The notes under the pieces were generated by a model. The model was not told the DNA's origin. It ran no database searches and saw only the letters and a list, made by a program, of their open reading frames with translations. Both the position numbers and the translations under genes were made by a program. Shown here piece by piece: positions 18,266 through 27,299 of a stretch of DNA of 64,000 nucleotides (position 1 is its first letter; each line of letters starts with the position of its first letter). This DNA is from an uncultured Photobacterium sp. (lineage in GTDB: Bacteria > Pseudomonadota > Gammaproteobacteria > Enterobacterales > Vibrionaceae), in assembly GCA_947039005.1 (NCBI GenBank), contig CAMQXY010000001.1:22797-86796 (forward strand). Reading direction: 5' to 3'.

Positions 18266-21037
18266 TTAGTGGGCTTGATCCCAATTATCACCGTAACCTG
18301 TATCAGCAATTAATGGCACAGCTAACGTTGCCGCTTGCTCCATTAGTTGACGCACTTTTGTGGTCACGCTATCTAAGACTGATGCTTCTACTTCAAACAC
18401 CAATTCATCGTGTACTTGCATTAATAAACTCACCTGACCTTGTGGTTGCTGTTGCACCCATTCATCAACCGCAATCATGGCGAATTTAATAATATCAGCC
18501 GCAGTACCTTGCATTGGGGCGTTAATCGCCGCCCGTTCAGCCGCTTTACGACGTAACCCATTACGCGCTTTAATATCAGGAAGATACAAACGACGACCAA
18601 ATAGAGTTTCAACATAACCCTGTTCAGCAGCACTATTACGGGTACTTTCCATATATTCTAAAACACCAGGATAGCGTTCAAAATACACATTCATATAGTC
18701 TTGTGCTTCATTACGACCCATATCAAGTTGCTTGGCTAAACCAAATGCACTCATGCCGTAAATAAGACCAAAGTTAATCGCTTTCGCGCGTCGACGCTGC
18801 TCGGTGCTCACATCATCAATCGCTAACCCTAGAATTTCAGCGGCGGTTGCTGCGTGAATATCTTTACCCTCTCGGAATGCATCCAGTAACGCTTGGTCGC
18901 CAGAAAGATGCGCCATAATACGCAATTCAATTTGAGAGTAATCGACAGCAAGAATTTTATAACCTGGTTTAGCCACAAACGCTTGACGAATACGGCGACC
19001 TTCTTGATTACGAACTGGAATATTTTGTAAGTTAGGCTCGCTTGACGATAGACGCCCCGTTACCGTTCCAGATTGATGATAAGAAGTATGGACACGACCC
19101 GTAGCGGCATTAACCATTTTAGGTAACTTATCAGTATAAGTAGATTTAAGTTTTGCTAAGCCACGGTATTCTAACAATAATTTTGGCAATGGATAATCTA
19201 ATGCCAGCTCTTGCAACACTTCTTCATTGGTTGATGGTGTACCTGACGGGGTTTTTTTAAGGACAGGCAACCCCATTTTTTCAAACAGAATCGCTTGTAA
19301 TTGCTTCGGTGAGCTTAAATTAAACTCTTGATCTGCTAACTCATAAGCCAGTTTTTCAATTTCATCTAATCGCTGCGCTAACTCAATTGATTGCGCGCCA
19401 AGCAATGCACTATCAATATAGACACCTGTGCGCTCCATACGAGATAACACCGGCACTAATGGCATTTCAATGGTTTCAAACACTTTTTTGAGCTTGTCAT
19501 CAGCTTCAAGTTTTGGATATAACGCATTATGTAAACGTAGCGTAATATCAGCATCTTCCGCAGCATACGGTCCAGCTTGTTCAAGATCGATTTGGTTAAA
19601 GGTTAATTGCTTCTTACCTTTACCCGCAATATCTTCAAAACTGATATTTTTATGCTCAAGATAACGTAGCGCAAGGCTATCCATATCATGGCGACCTATC
19701 ACACTATTATAAACATAAGATTCAAGCATAGTATCAAATTTAATACCCTGCATATCAATGCCATAACGCGCAACAATACTGGTATCAAATTTTAAATTCT
19801 GCCCTACTTTGGCTAAATTTTTATCTTCTAATAATGGCTTTAATTGTGCTAAGACCCAATCACGATCAAGTTGTGCTGGCGCATCAAGATAATCATGAGC
19901 AACAGGTACATACGCCGCTTTGCCTTCTTCAACGGCAAATGACACCCCAATTAAATTAGCGGTCATGTAATCAAGGCCATCGGTCTCAGTATCAAACGCA
20001 AATACATCGGCATTTTTTAATTGAGTTAACCAGCCATTAAAACTCGCTTCATCCAATACGGTTTCGTAACCACTGCGATCAATCGTTGGCGCAATAATTT
20101 TAGGCTCAGTTGCAGCGGTTGCAGCACTTTCATCAGCAACGATACGACCATCACTACCATCCAACATTTCGGTTAGCCAGCGACGGAACTGTAATTTACC
20201 AAACAATTCAGTCAGCGCGTCAGTATCAGGTACACCTTTACATAATTGTTCTGGTGCCAGCTCTAATTCAACATCAAGTTTAATTGTCGCCAGTTTATAA
20301 GACATATAAGCCGATTCTTTATTATCAAGCAGCTTTTTCGCCATTGTTTTTGAACCACGAAAACCCAGTGGCGCAATATTATCAAGATTGGCATACAACG
20401 CATCTAAACCACCAATGCCTTGTAATAAAGCTTTTGCTGTTTTTTCACCAACGCCGGGCACACCTGGAATATTATCAACCTTATCCCCCATTAGGGCTAA
20501 GTAATCGATGATCAGTTCAGGACCAATCCCAAACTTATCCACAACACCAGCAGGATCCATAACTACATCTGTCATGGTATTGATCAAGGTGACATGTTGA
20601 TCCACCAACTGGGCCATATCTTTATCACCAGTACTGATCAATACCGGCATTCCGAGCTGTGAAGCTTGTGTCGCAAGAGTACCGATCACATCATCAGCTT
20701 CAACCCCAGAGATCGCGATCAACGGCAAGCCCATCGCTTTGATCACCGCATGTAACGGCTCAATCTGTCCACGAAGATCATCCGGCATTGGGGGACGATT
20801 TGCTTTATATTCAGGATATATATCATCACGGAATGTTTTACCTTTAGCATCAAAGATAACCGCAATACGATCGGTCGAAAACTGACGTAGCATACTGCGT
20901 AACATATTAACCACACCATATATAGCGCCAGTCGGTTCACCATCAGAATTGGTGAAGCTAGGCGCTGCATGGTAAGCGCGGTAAAGATAAGAGGATCCAT
21001 CGATAAGGATCAATGGATTTTCAGGAATCGTAGCCAT
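18266..21037 (-). CDS. polA: DNA polymerase I
   Basis: 923-residue repair and Okazaki-fragment polymerase with all three modules. The 5'-3' exonuclease (1-~290) starts with [16 protein letters not shown]. The 3'-5' proofreading domain (~320-515) is intact, with [10 protein letters not shown] (Exo I), VGQNLKFD (Exo II) and [10 protein letters not shown] (Exo III). The polymerase domain has [15 protein letters not shown] (motif A), [19 protein letters not shown] (motif B) and [10 protein letters not shown] (motif C). Length is normal. The upstream ~500 bp holds two DnaA-box-like sequences and several GATC sites (see the separate entry). Confidence 0.98.
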   Translation of the reverse strand: MATIPENPLILIDGSSYLYRAYHAAPSFTNSDGEPTGAIYGVVNMLRSMLRQFSTDRIAVIFDAKGKTFRDDIYPEYKANRPPMPDDLRGQIEPLHAVIKAMGLPLIAISGVEADDVIGTLATQASQLGMPVLISTGDKDMAQLVDQHVTLINTMTDVVMDPAGVVDKFGIGPELIIDYLALMGDKVDNIPGVPGVGEKTAKALLQGIGGLDALYANLDNIAPLGFRGSKTMAKKLLDNKESAYMSYKLATIKLDVELELAPEQLCKGVPDTDALTELFGKLQFRRWLTEMLDGSDGRIVADESAATAATEPKIIAPTIDRSGYETVLDEASFNGWLTQLKNADVFAFDTETDGLDYMTANLIGVSFAVEEGKAAYVPVAHDYLDAPAQLDRDWVLAQLKPLLEDKNLAKVGQNLKFDTSIVARYGIDMQGIKFDTMLESYVYNSVIGRHDMDSLALRYLEHKNISFEDIAGKGKKQLTFNQIDLEQAGPYAAEDADITLRLHNALYPKLEADDKLKKVFETIEMPLVPVLSRMERTGVYIDSALLGAQSIELAQRLDEIEKLAYELADQEFNLSSPKQLQAILFEKMGLPVLKKTPSGTPSTNEEVLQELALDYPLPKLLLEYRGLAKLKSTYTDKLPKMVNAATGRVHTSYHQSGTVTGRLSSSEPNLQNIPVRNQEGRRIRQAFVAKPGYKILAVDYSQIELRIMAHLSGDQALLDAFREGKDIHAATAAEILGLAIDDVSTEQRRRAKAINFGLIYGMSAFGLAKQLDMGRNEAQDYMNVYFERYPGVLEYMESTRNSAAEQGYVETLFGRRLYLPDIKARNGLRRKAAERAAINAPMQGTAADIIKFAMIAVDEWVQQQPQGQVSLLMQVHDELVFEVEASVLDSVTTKVRQLMEQAATLAVPLIADTGYGDNWDQAH

Positions 21038-21560
21038 AAGGTTATTCTTATATCCGAGCGAAAGTAGTTCAGGTTAGGTCTATTATCGACCCAATTCACC
21101 CCTACACCACAGAAAAAATGCAATATTTACTAGAATGCCATGCTGAACCACAACTGTTAACTGCTGTTTTGTGTTATTCATCCATTTTCTGTGGATAACT
21201 TTGTTAGTATTTAATTTACGCCAGTTGATCGTTTTTTATGTGAAAATAAAAATTACTAATGATTGTATTTATTTTCATGTACTTAATGAAAAACTTCAAT
21301 TTAGATCCTCGATCCCATATTGATCATTGATTGTGGACAACCTTAGATAGATAATCTTAACCAACCCAATAATTACAATAATATAAGCATATTTGATTAG
21401 TTAGAATGCCATTATGAAGAAAATTGCGGGAATTTTAAGCGCTTGCAGCCACTTTGATCATACTGATATCCATAAGAAAGAATTAGCACAATTCGCAGAA
21501 TAAGAATAAACACAAGAGCGATAAGTACAATATTGAGGCAAAAGGAAAAGAATCTTATAG
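21038..21560. other. polA upstream region with DnaA-box-like sites
   Basis: Non-coding stretch of ~520 bp between polA and RyhB. A consensus DnaA box TGTGGATAA (TTATCCACA on the other strand) is at 21190-21198 and a one-mismatch copy TGTGGACAA at 21332-21340. Dam sites GATC occur near 21228, 21304, 21311 and 21322. AT content is high. A 29-codon ORF at 21414-21503 has no ribosome site. No other feature is supported. Confidence 0.4.
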
Positions 21561-21564
21561 CAAA

Positions 21565-21728
21565 AAAAGAAAAAGCGACGCACTGTGTGATGCGTCGCTT
21601 AGCAGAAATAGTAACTGGTTTTTAGCCCTACACTAATCACCATTACCAAGCTGAAGTACACTGGAAGCAATGTGAGCAATGTCGTGCCCCAAGCAACAGA
21701 AAAAGGGGTTTCTCTGTTGTTTGAAAGC
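21565..21728 (-). ncRNA. ryhB: RyhB iron-responsive small RNA
   Basis: The minus strand contains a 28-base exact copy of the RyhB core (21660-21687, including GACATTGCTCACATTGCTTC), the part that pairs with target mRNAs. The unit runs from a promoter (-35 TTGCAT at 21757-21762, 16-bp spacer, -10 TATTAT at 21735-21740) to a terminator AAGCGACGCA/TGCGTCGCTT with a U-rich tail (21573-21600). The length of ~165 bases is longer than the 90-base E. coli RNA, as known in vibrios, where ryhB also lies near polA. It represses iron-using proteins when iron is scarce. Confidence 0.93.
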
Positions 21729-21730
21729 CC

Positions 21731-21749
21731 GTTAATAATAACCATTCTC
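21731..21749 (-). promoter_or_regulatory. Fur box over the ryhB promoter
   Basis: GAGAATGGTTATTATTAAC matches 14 of 19 positions of the Fur consensus GATAATGATAATCATTATC. It covers the -10 and most of the spacer of the ryhB promoter, so Fe-Fur would block transcription. Confidence 0.85.
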
Positions 21750-21811
21750 AATTAAGATGCAACACCTAATTGCGACTAGTTCCCATTTGGTTGAGTTTTA
21801 GATTCAACGTC

Positions 21812-21842
21812 AGTAACAAAAAATCGGCCGTAGCCGATTTAT
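21812..21842 (-). terminator. Terminator after yhhQ
   Basis: Stem AAATCGGC/GCCGATTT with loop CGTA (TACG on the minus strand), then TTTTTTGTTA on the minus strand, 28 bases past the yhhQ stop. Confidence 0.85.
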
Positions 21843-21867
21843 TCTCAATCCTAAACTCAATAACGGC

Positions 21868-22599
21868 TTATTTACTTATATTCGCAGTATCAGTAAATGG
21901 CTGCGGCTTTAACGTGGTTAGCTTATTAATCAAATAATTAAGCAGTACCCCATATAAAGGTACAAATAAACCTAAACTGATAATTAATTTAAAGCTGTAA
22001 TCCACTAATGCAATTTCAGTCCAATTTTGAGCCATAAAGGCATCAGGGCTGTGATAAAACGCAATACTAAAAAAAGCACTGGTATCAAGGGCATTACCAA
22101 TAATGGTTGATGCCGTAGGTGCGATCCACCAGTGCTTCATTTGACGCAGGCGATTAAACACCGACACATCCAATATTTGTCCCAATAGGTATGCCATAAA
22201 ACTGGCAATAGCAATTCGAGCGACAAAAAGGTTAAATTCCGCCAAATGAGCAAAACCTTGGTATTGGCCTTTAAAGAATAAGACGGACAATGCATAAGAC
22301 ACAATCAGTGCCGGTGCCATTACTCGCCAAATAATTTTACGTGCCATGCCAGCACCAAAAATACGCACCGTCAGATCCGTTGCAAGGAAAATAAACGGAA
22401 AAGTAAATGCACCCCAAGTGGTGTGATAACCAAAAATAGTAAACGGTAATTGGACTAAATAATTACTCGATGCGATCACTAATAAATGAAACGCGACCAA
22501 GTACGATAAAGCTTTGTGTTGTTGAGCTGCCGTAAAAGCAGTCGTTATTGCGTTGGATGTTGTTACATTAGATATTGTCGCGTTGGATAAAGCAGTCAT
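21868..22599 (-). CDS. yhhQ: Queuosine-precursor transporter YhhQ
   Basis: 243-residue inner-membrane protein of the YhhQ/COG1738 family, which imports preQ0/preQ1 for tRNA queuosine synthesis. About six hydrophobic segments are seen, with the family motifs YLVQLPFTIFGYHTTWGAFT and FIFLATDLTVRIFG near residues 45-80, and GNALDTSAFFSIAF near 185. I start at ATG 22599, with AAAAAGG 6 bases upstream. Two further in-frame starts (22617, 22635) fall inside a preQ1 riboswitch and are rejected. The N-terminus is Thr/Asn/Ala-rich and unconserved. A lone gene between its own promoter and terminator. Confidence 0.94.
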   Translation of the reverse strand: MTALSNATISNVTTSNAITTAFTAAQQHKALSYLVAFHLLVIASSNYLVQLPFTIFGYHTTWGAFTFPFIFLATDLTVRIFGAGMARKIIWRVMAPALIVSYALSVLFFKGQYQGFAHLAEFNLFVARIAIASFMAYLLGQILDVSVFNRLRQMKHWWIAPTASTIIGNALDTSAFFSIAFYHSPDAFMAQNWTEIALVDYSFKLIISLGLFVPLYGVLLNYLINKLTTLKPQPFTDTANISK

Positions 22600-22603
22600 G
22601 GAA

Positions 22604-22637
22604 GACCTTTTTGTCATTGGGGGGAGGGAACCCAAAC
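22604..22637 (-). promoter_or_regulatory. preQ1-I riboswitch controlling yhhQ
   Basis: In the yhhQ leader the RNA reads UUGGG - UUCCCUCC - CCCAA, a short P1 stem with a pyrimidine-rich loop. The A-rich tail UGACAAAAAGG follows; its AGG can pair with the loop CCU to make the preQ1-I pseudoknot, and it is also the ribosome site of yhhQ. Ligand binding should thus hide the Shine-Dalgarno. A -10 TATAAT at 22684-22689 predicts a ~78-base leader that contains the aptamer. preQ1-I elements before yhhQ genes are known in proteobacteria. The fold is drawn by eye. Confidence 0.75.
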
Positions 22638-22708
22638 ATTTCCATTGCTAGCGATAATCACCACCAGCAACACCAGGGCGGCGATTATACAGCACAGCAT
22701 TTATTTGC

Positions 22709-23008
22709 CTAGTGGTGTGACAATAACCGCTGAATAAAAATTAAATATTCAATCTCACTCAATACCAACAATTCAAACCACATCGAGGTACTGTAATGTT
22801 CTGCTTTGAGTAATAACTGACAACCATCAAAATCGATTAACCATTGGTGAAGATCAGCACTTGGCTCTTGATCAATCAATGTCGCATCTAACCGCAGTAA
22901 CAATGCCTTAGCGACCACTGTAAAATCATCAAATTCAAACAAAGAAGGCGTTACCACTAACGTGCCTTGCTCAATATTTATTTCCGTTTGACTAAAATCA
23001 TAATCCAT
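22709..23008 (-). CDS. DUF3630 family protein
   Basis: 99-residue acidic cytoplasmic protein. The central segment HQWLIDFDGCQLLLKAEHYS is the recognisable core of DUF3630, a small vibrio family that usually sits directly downstream of recQ. Here too it starts 12 bases after the recQ stop, so it is co-transcribed with recQ. No catalytic motif is visible and no function is known. A link to RecQ is suggested only by position. Confidence 0.75.
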   Translation of the reverse strand: MDYDFSQTEINIEQGTLVVTPSLFEFDDFTVVAKALLLRLDATLIDQEPSADLHQWLIDFDGCQLLLKAEHYSTSMWFELLVLSEIEYLIFIQRLLSHH

Positions 23009-23020
23009 TATTAACTTCCA

Positions 23021-24865
23021 TTAGTTATGTTTATCTACCGCCATTAAATGATCGCCAATCAATTGCAAAAATACCACCCCAAACTTTTCTAATTTACGTT
23101 GACCAACACCATTAATAGCTAAAAAATCGCCTTTTGAGGTAGGTAATCGTTCTGCCATTTCCATCAAACTGGCATCATTAAAAACCACATAAGGTGGAAT
23201 ATCTTCTTCGTCAGCAATCGCTTTGCGTAATTTACGTAGCTTAGCAAATAATTTTTTATCGTATTGACGATTAGCCATGCGATCCACTTTACTGCTGCGA
23301 GCAGCAGTATCAAGCCGAGGTACCGCCAATGATAACGGCATTTCAGCCCTTAATAGTGGTCGTGCTTGCTCAGTGAGTTGCAATACTGAATTACGGCTAA
23401 TATTTTGGGTTAAGAATCCACGATGGATCAATTGGCGTAAAATACTGACCCAATATTCATGGCTATATTCACGCCCAATACCATAAGTGGTTAATTTATC
23501 ATGGCCATATTCACGAATACGTTGGTTTTTCATCCCACGTAGTACATCAACCACATAAGTAATACCAAAATTCTGATTGACGCGATATACACAAGATAAG
23601 GCTTTTTGAGCCGCTTCAACCGCATCAAACTGTTGTGGTGGATCAAGGCAGACATCGCAATTACCACAGGCTTGACGTTGATCTTCACCAAAATAATGCA
23701 ATAACACTTGGCGACGACAACTTTGTGCTTGGGCAAACGCCCCCATGGCATGCAATTTGTGTAACTCAACATCACGTTGAGCACCTTGTTGTTTTTCATC
23801 AACACAACGGCGTAGCCACGCTAAATCGGCTGGATCATAAAACAACAATGCTTCCGCGGGTAAACCATCCCGTCCAGCTCGTCCCGTTTCTTGGTAATAA
23901 GATTCAATAGTACGCGGCATATCAAAATGGACCACAAACCGTACGTTGGACTTATTGATCCCCATTCCAAATGCTACCGTTGCAACGACGACGTGAATAT
24001 CATCACGCTGAAAAGCATCTTGAACCGCAACCCGCTGCTGATGCTCCATCCCTGCATGATATGCCGCAGCACGAATGCCACTTTCACATAACTTTTCGCT
24101 GATCTGGTCGACTTTTTTACGACTATTACAATAAATAATCCCACACTGACCACGCACCGTCGCCAAATAACGACTTAATTGAGTCAGTGGTTTATGTTTT
24201 TCCCACAAGGTGTAACGAATATTCGGTCGATCGAAACCGCCTAAATAACAATGGGGATCATTTAATCCTAAGCGACTAATAATATCCTGTCGCGTTGCAT
24301 CGTCAGCTGTGGCTGTTAATGCCATCACTGGCAACGGTGAAAATTGCTGTTTCAGCAATCCTAATGCGGCATATTCAGGTCGAAAATCATGTCCCCATTG
24401 TGAAACACAGTGGGCCTCATCGACGGCGACCATTGATAATTCAATCTGCTGTAATCGCTCAATAAAATCACGCATCAACACTCGTTCTGGTGAGGCATAA
24501 ACGAGTTGTAACTTTCCGGTTTGCATCGCATCAAACGTGATTTGGATTTCCTCACGTGACATTGCTGAGTGAATACATCCCGCACTAACACCGTTAGCAT
24601 TAAGCTGATCGACTTGATCTTTCATCAACGAAATAAGGGGGGAGATCACCAGTGTCAATCCCGGCAGCATTAAGGCTGGAATTTGATAACACAACGATTT
24701 ACCGCCACCGGTTGGCATAATAACCAAACAATCTTTACCTGCTGTGATCGCGTCAATCACCGCTTGCTGACCTTGCCTAAATTCTTGATAGCCAAACACA
24801 TCCTGCAAAATTTCTTGGCTAGATAATAATAATGGCGACACGGGCAGCGGAACAACAGCAGACAT
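23021..24865 (-). CDS. recQ: ATP-dependent DNA helicase RecQ
   Basis: 614-residue SF2 3'-5' helicase of recombination and fork repair. Motifs in order: GYQEFRQGQ (motif 0), PTGGGKSLCYQIP (Walker A, ~residue 52), DEAHCVSQWGHDFRPEY (motif II), ALTATADD (III), GFDRPNIRY, YCNSRKKV (IV), ATVAFGMGINKSNVR (V) and QETGRAGRDG (VI). The zinc domain has four Cys (CRRQVLLHYFGED...CGNCDVC). A winged-helix region follows and a C-terminal HRDC domain ends near the C-terminus. Length equals E. coli RecQ within a few residues. It is the first gene of an operon with DUF3630. Confidence 0.98.
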   Translation of the reverse strand: MSAVVPLPVSPLLLSSQEILQDVFGYQEFRQGQQAVIDAITAGKDCLVIMPTGGGKSLCYQIPALMLPGLTLVISPLISLMKDQVDQLNANGVSAGCIHSAMSREEIQITFDAMQTGKLQLVYASPERVLMRDFIERLQQIELSMVAVDEAHCVSQWGHDFRPEYAALGLLKQQFSPLPVMALTATADDATRQDIISRLGLNDPHCYLGGFDRPNIRYTLWEKHKPLTQLSRYLATVRGQCGIIYCNSRKKVDQISEKLCESGIRAAAYHAGMEHQQRVAVQDAFQRDDIHVVVATVAFGMGINKSNVRFVVHFDMPRTIESYYQETGRAGRDGLPAEALLFYDPADLAWLRRCVDEKQQGAQRDVELHKLHAMGAFAQAQSCRRQVLLHYFGEDQRQACGNCDVCLDPPQQFDAVEAAQKALSCVYRVNQNFGITYVVDVLRGMKNQRIREYGHDKLTTYGIGREYSHEYWVSILRQLIHRGFLTQNISRNSVLQLTEQARPLLRAEMPLSLAVPRLDTAARSSKVDRMANRQYDKKLFAKLRKLRKAIADEEDIPPYVVFNDASLMEMAERLPTSKGDFLAINGVGQRKLEKFGVVFLQLIGDHLMAVDKHN

Positions 24866-25444
24866 AGTAAAACTCTTCGCGAAACAGGAGCTGCCATTCT
24901 ATACCTAAATCAAGGTTAGATGCGAGTAAGCCCCTTGACTTAGCACACCGATCATTTTCTAAAACAATCGCTATAACAGTGGCACTAATCATTAAGTTCA
25001 AACGGTATTCACTGCCCAGTAAACTGTTATCAATAGTGACTTCAGTATCAATACGCCATGAAAATTTCATTTATTTAACTTAATGAAATAAACGTAACCA
25101 TTAATGTGGCATCTCACCATAAAAATAAGATTAACTAAATAATTAATAAAAGAATAAATACATTAGAAACAAATTAACGCGAAAAAACCCAATGGTTGAT
25201 TATCCAGCAATAACAAATTTAACTATCAGATCTAACGCTAAAATAGTGCTGTTATCATTATCATTTAACCACTAATGGCAACCAAACATCTAAAATTCAT
25301 TAAAACCCACCTATTCAATGAATAATAGCGGTAATAACACTTAAAAATAATGAGATATACGAGGGTTTTTCTGCCATCATTAATTACACACAATACCGAC
25401 ATAACATCCCCCCATTATTGTGTTGCTGATAACAAGGATCTGTC
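24866..25444. other. Intergenic region recQ-ggt
   Basis: About 580 bp, strongly AT-rich, with both recQ and ggt transcribed outward. TGATAATGATAAC (minus strand, ~25254-25266) contains two adjacent Fur hexamers but no third good one, so a Fur site is possible, not shown. No ORF with a ribosome site and no clear hairpin is seen. Confidence 0.4.
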
Positions 25445-27205
25445 ATGCTAAAAATCACGCCATCATTATTGCATTTACTCACGGTTTATTGCTTTTCAGT
25501 CCCCTTTTCCACCGTAGCACAACAAGTCAGCGATACTATTGCACCTGAAACCAGCGTCGCTCAGCAGCAATCACAATTAGTCCATGGCGAACAATGGATG
25601 ATCGCCAGCGCCAATCATTATGCCAGCGAAGCTGGCGCTGCGATGTTACGTCAAGGCGGCAATGCCATCGATGCTATGGTAGCAACCCAATTAGTATTAG
25701 GGCTGGTTGAACCGCAATCATCAGGCATTGGCGGCGGTGGATTTTTAGTGTATTGGGACAATCACAAACAACGAATGACCACGTTTGATGGTCGCGAAAC
25801 TGCCCCTTTTGCCGTAACACCTCGATTATTTCAAGACAAAAAAGGTCAACCATTAGCCTTTTATGATGCAGTTGTTGGTGGGCGATCTGTCGGTACTCCA
25901 GGCACAATTAAATTATTGTGGAATAGCCACCAACAATACGGTCAATTACAGTGGAAAAAATTGTTTCAGCCAGCAATAAAACTGGCGAAAAAAGGCTTTA
26001 TTGTCAGTCCTCGATTAGCTGCATTAGTTGCCAAAGACGCTACTTATCTACAACGATGGCCACTGACCAAAAGCTATTTTTTTGATGCTCAAGGTCAACC
26101 CATTCAAGCGGGGCAAAAATTAATTAATCAACCTTATGCGGATACCTTACGAAAAATTGCAGATTATGGTCAAAAAGCATTTTATCAAGGTGATATTGCA
26201 CGTGAGATTGTTAATACCGTTCAAAATGCCGTCGGTAATCCGGGCGTGCTCAGTAGCATTGATTTAGCCAGTTATAAAGTAAAACAACGATCCCCTATCT
26301 GTGCCCCTTATCGTCAATATCAAATTTGTGGCATGGGGCCACCCAGTTCTGGTGCATTAACACTCGGGCAAATTATGGGGATGCTCAACCATTATCCATT
26401 AGCAACAATGGGGGCAGATAATATTAATAGTTGGCGTTTGATTGGCGATGCCTCTCGGTTAGCGTTTGCTGATCGGGGTCGTTATATGGCTGACAGTGAC
26501 TATGTACCTATGCCGACCAAAGGCTTACTCGATCCGGCTTACATTCAACAACGGGCACAATTATTAGCGACCAATAAAAAATTAGCCACGGTCGAGCCAG
26601 GATCTCCGCCATGGGATCATGCCAACATTCAAACCACTAATGAAGCTATCGAACTGCCATCAACCACCCATTTTGCGATTGTCGATCGCCAAGGTAACGT
26701 GGTCTCGATGACCTCTACCATTGAAAACAGTTTTGGTTCGCGGTTAATGGTGGGCGGCTTCTTACTCAATAATGAATTAACCGATTTTTCATTCCAAAGT
26801 CACATTGATGGCGTGCCGATTGCTAATCGTATTGAGCCCGGTAAACGCCCCCGTTCATCAATGGCACCCACGATTGTGATGCATAATAATCAGCCCGTGT
26901 TAGCCATTGGCTCTCCCGGTGGCAGTCAAATTATCGGTTATATAGCCAAGACCTTAGTGGCTTACCTTGATTGGAATATGGATTTACAGCAAGCCATTAA
27001 CTTACCTAACATCAATAATCGCTTTGGTACATTTGAACTTGAACAAAATACCTCAGCCACAGCGTGGGCACCTAAGTTTGAACAATTAGGCTATAAAACC
27101 ACAGTGAAAGATCTTAACTCTGGTATTCAAGCGATCAGTATTGCACCTAAGCAGTTAATCGGGGCTGCCGATCCTCGCCGAGAAGGTAAAGTGATCGCCC
27201 ACTAA
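25445..27205 (+). CDS. ggt: Gamma-glutamyltranspeptidase
   Basis: 586-residue periplasmic Ntn-hydrolase that cleaves glutathione and other gamma-glutamyl compounds. A Sec signal peptide spans residues ~1-25. The large subunit has ANHYASEAGAAMLRQGGNAI and SGIGGGGF. The precursor self-cleaves before the nucleophile Thr407 in STTHFAIVD, leaving a small subunit of ~180 residues that contains RPRSSMAPTIV and the oxyanion-region GSPGGSQIIGY. All key residues are present. Start ATG 25445 has AAGGA 8 bases upstream. Single gene with its own terminator. Confidence 0.97.
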   Translation: MLKITPSLLHLLTVYCFSVPFSTVAQQVSDTIAPETSVAQQQSQLVHGEQWMIASANHYASEAGAAMLRQGGNAIDAMVATQLVLGLVEPQSSGIGGGGFLVYWDNHKQRMTTFDGRETAPFAVTPRLFQDKKGQPLAFYDAVVGGRSVGTPGTIKLLWNSHQQYGQLQWKKLFQPAIKLAKKGFIVSPRLAALVAKDATYLQRWPLTKSYFFDAQGQPIQAGQKLINQPYADTLRKIADYGQKAFYQGDIAREIVNTVQNAVGNPGVLSSIDLASYKVKQRSPICAPYRQYQICGMGPPSSGALTLGQIMGMLNHYPLATMGADNINSWRLIGDASRLAFADRGRYMADSDYVPMPTKGLLDPAYIQQRAQLLATNKKLATVEPGSPPWDHANIQTTNEAIELPSTTHFAIVDRQGNVVSMTSTIENSFGSRLMVGGFLLNNELTDFSFQSHIDGVPIANRIEPGKRPRSSMAPTIVMHNNQPVLAIGSPGGSQIIGYIAKTLVAYLDWNMDLQQAINLPNINNRFGTFELEQNTSATAWAPKFEQLGYKTTVKDLNSGIQAISIAPKQLIGAADPRREGKVIAH

Positions 27206-27216
27206 CTCTTTCTAAA

Positions 27217-27276
27217 AACAAAAAAGCCCGCGCGTGATTAACCATAAAATTAATCACTCACGGGCTTTTTGTTTTA
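27217..27276. terminator. Bidirectional terminator between ggt and uvrD
   Basis: Long imperfect inverted repeat: AAAAAGCCCG-CGCGTGATTAA against TTAATCACT-CACGGGCTTTTT. The A/T runs on both sides serve the two converging genes. Confidence 0.85.
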
Positions 27277-27299
27277 ACAATACTTATTTTTAACAATAC

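Noticed and set aside
21602-21745. 48-codon ORF on the minus strand across RyhB
   Set aside because: Its ATG lies inside the Fur box, upstream of the predicted transcript start; conservation is of RNA core, not protein.
24819-25070. 83-residue minus-strand ORF overlapping the start of recQ
   Set aside because: No ribosome site, no family likeness, and overlap with the real recQ N-terminus in another frame.
24866-25444. Fur site upstream of ggt as a firm call
   Set aside because: Only two hexamers match; the third is poor and the region is very AT-rich.
25674-25907. Reverse-strand ORF inside ggt (and similar ORFs inside typA, polA, recQ, uvrD, hemY, tatC)
   Set aside because: Frame shadows of well-conserved genes with no ribosome sites and no recognisable domains.
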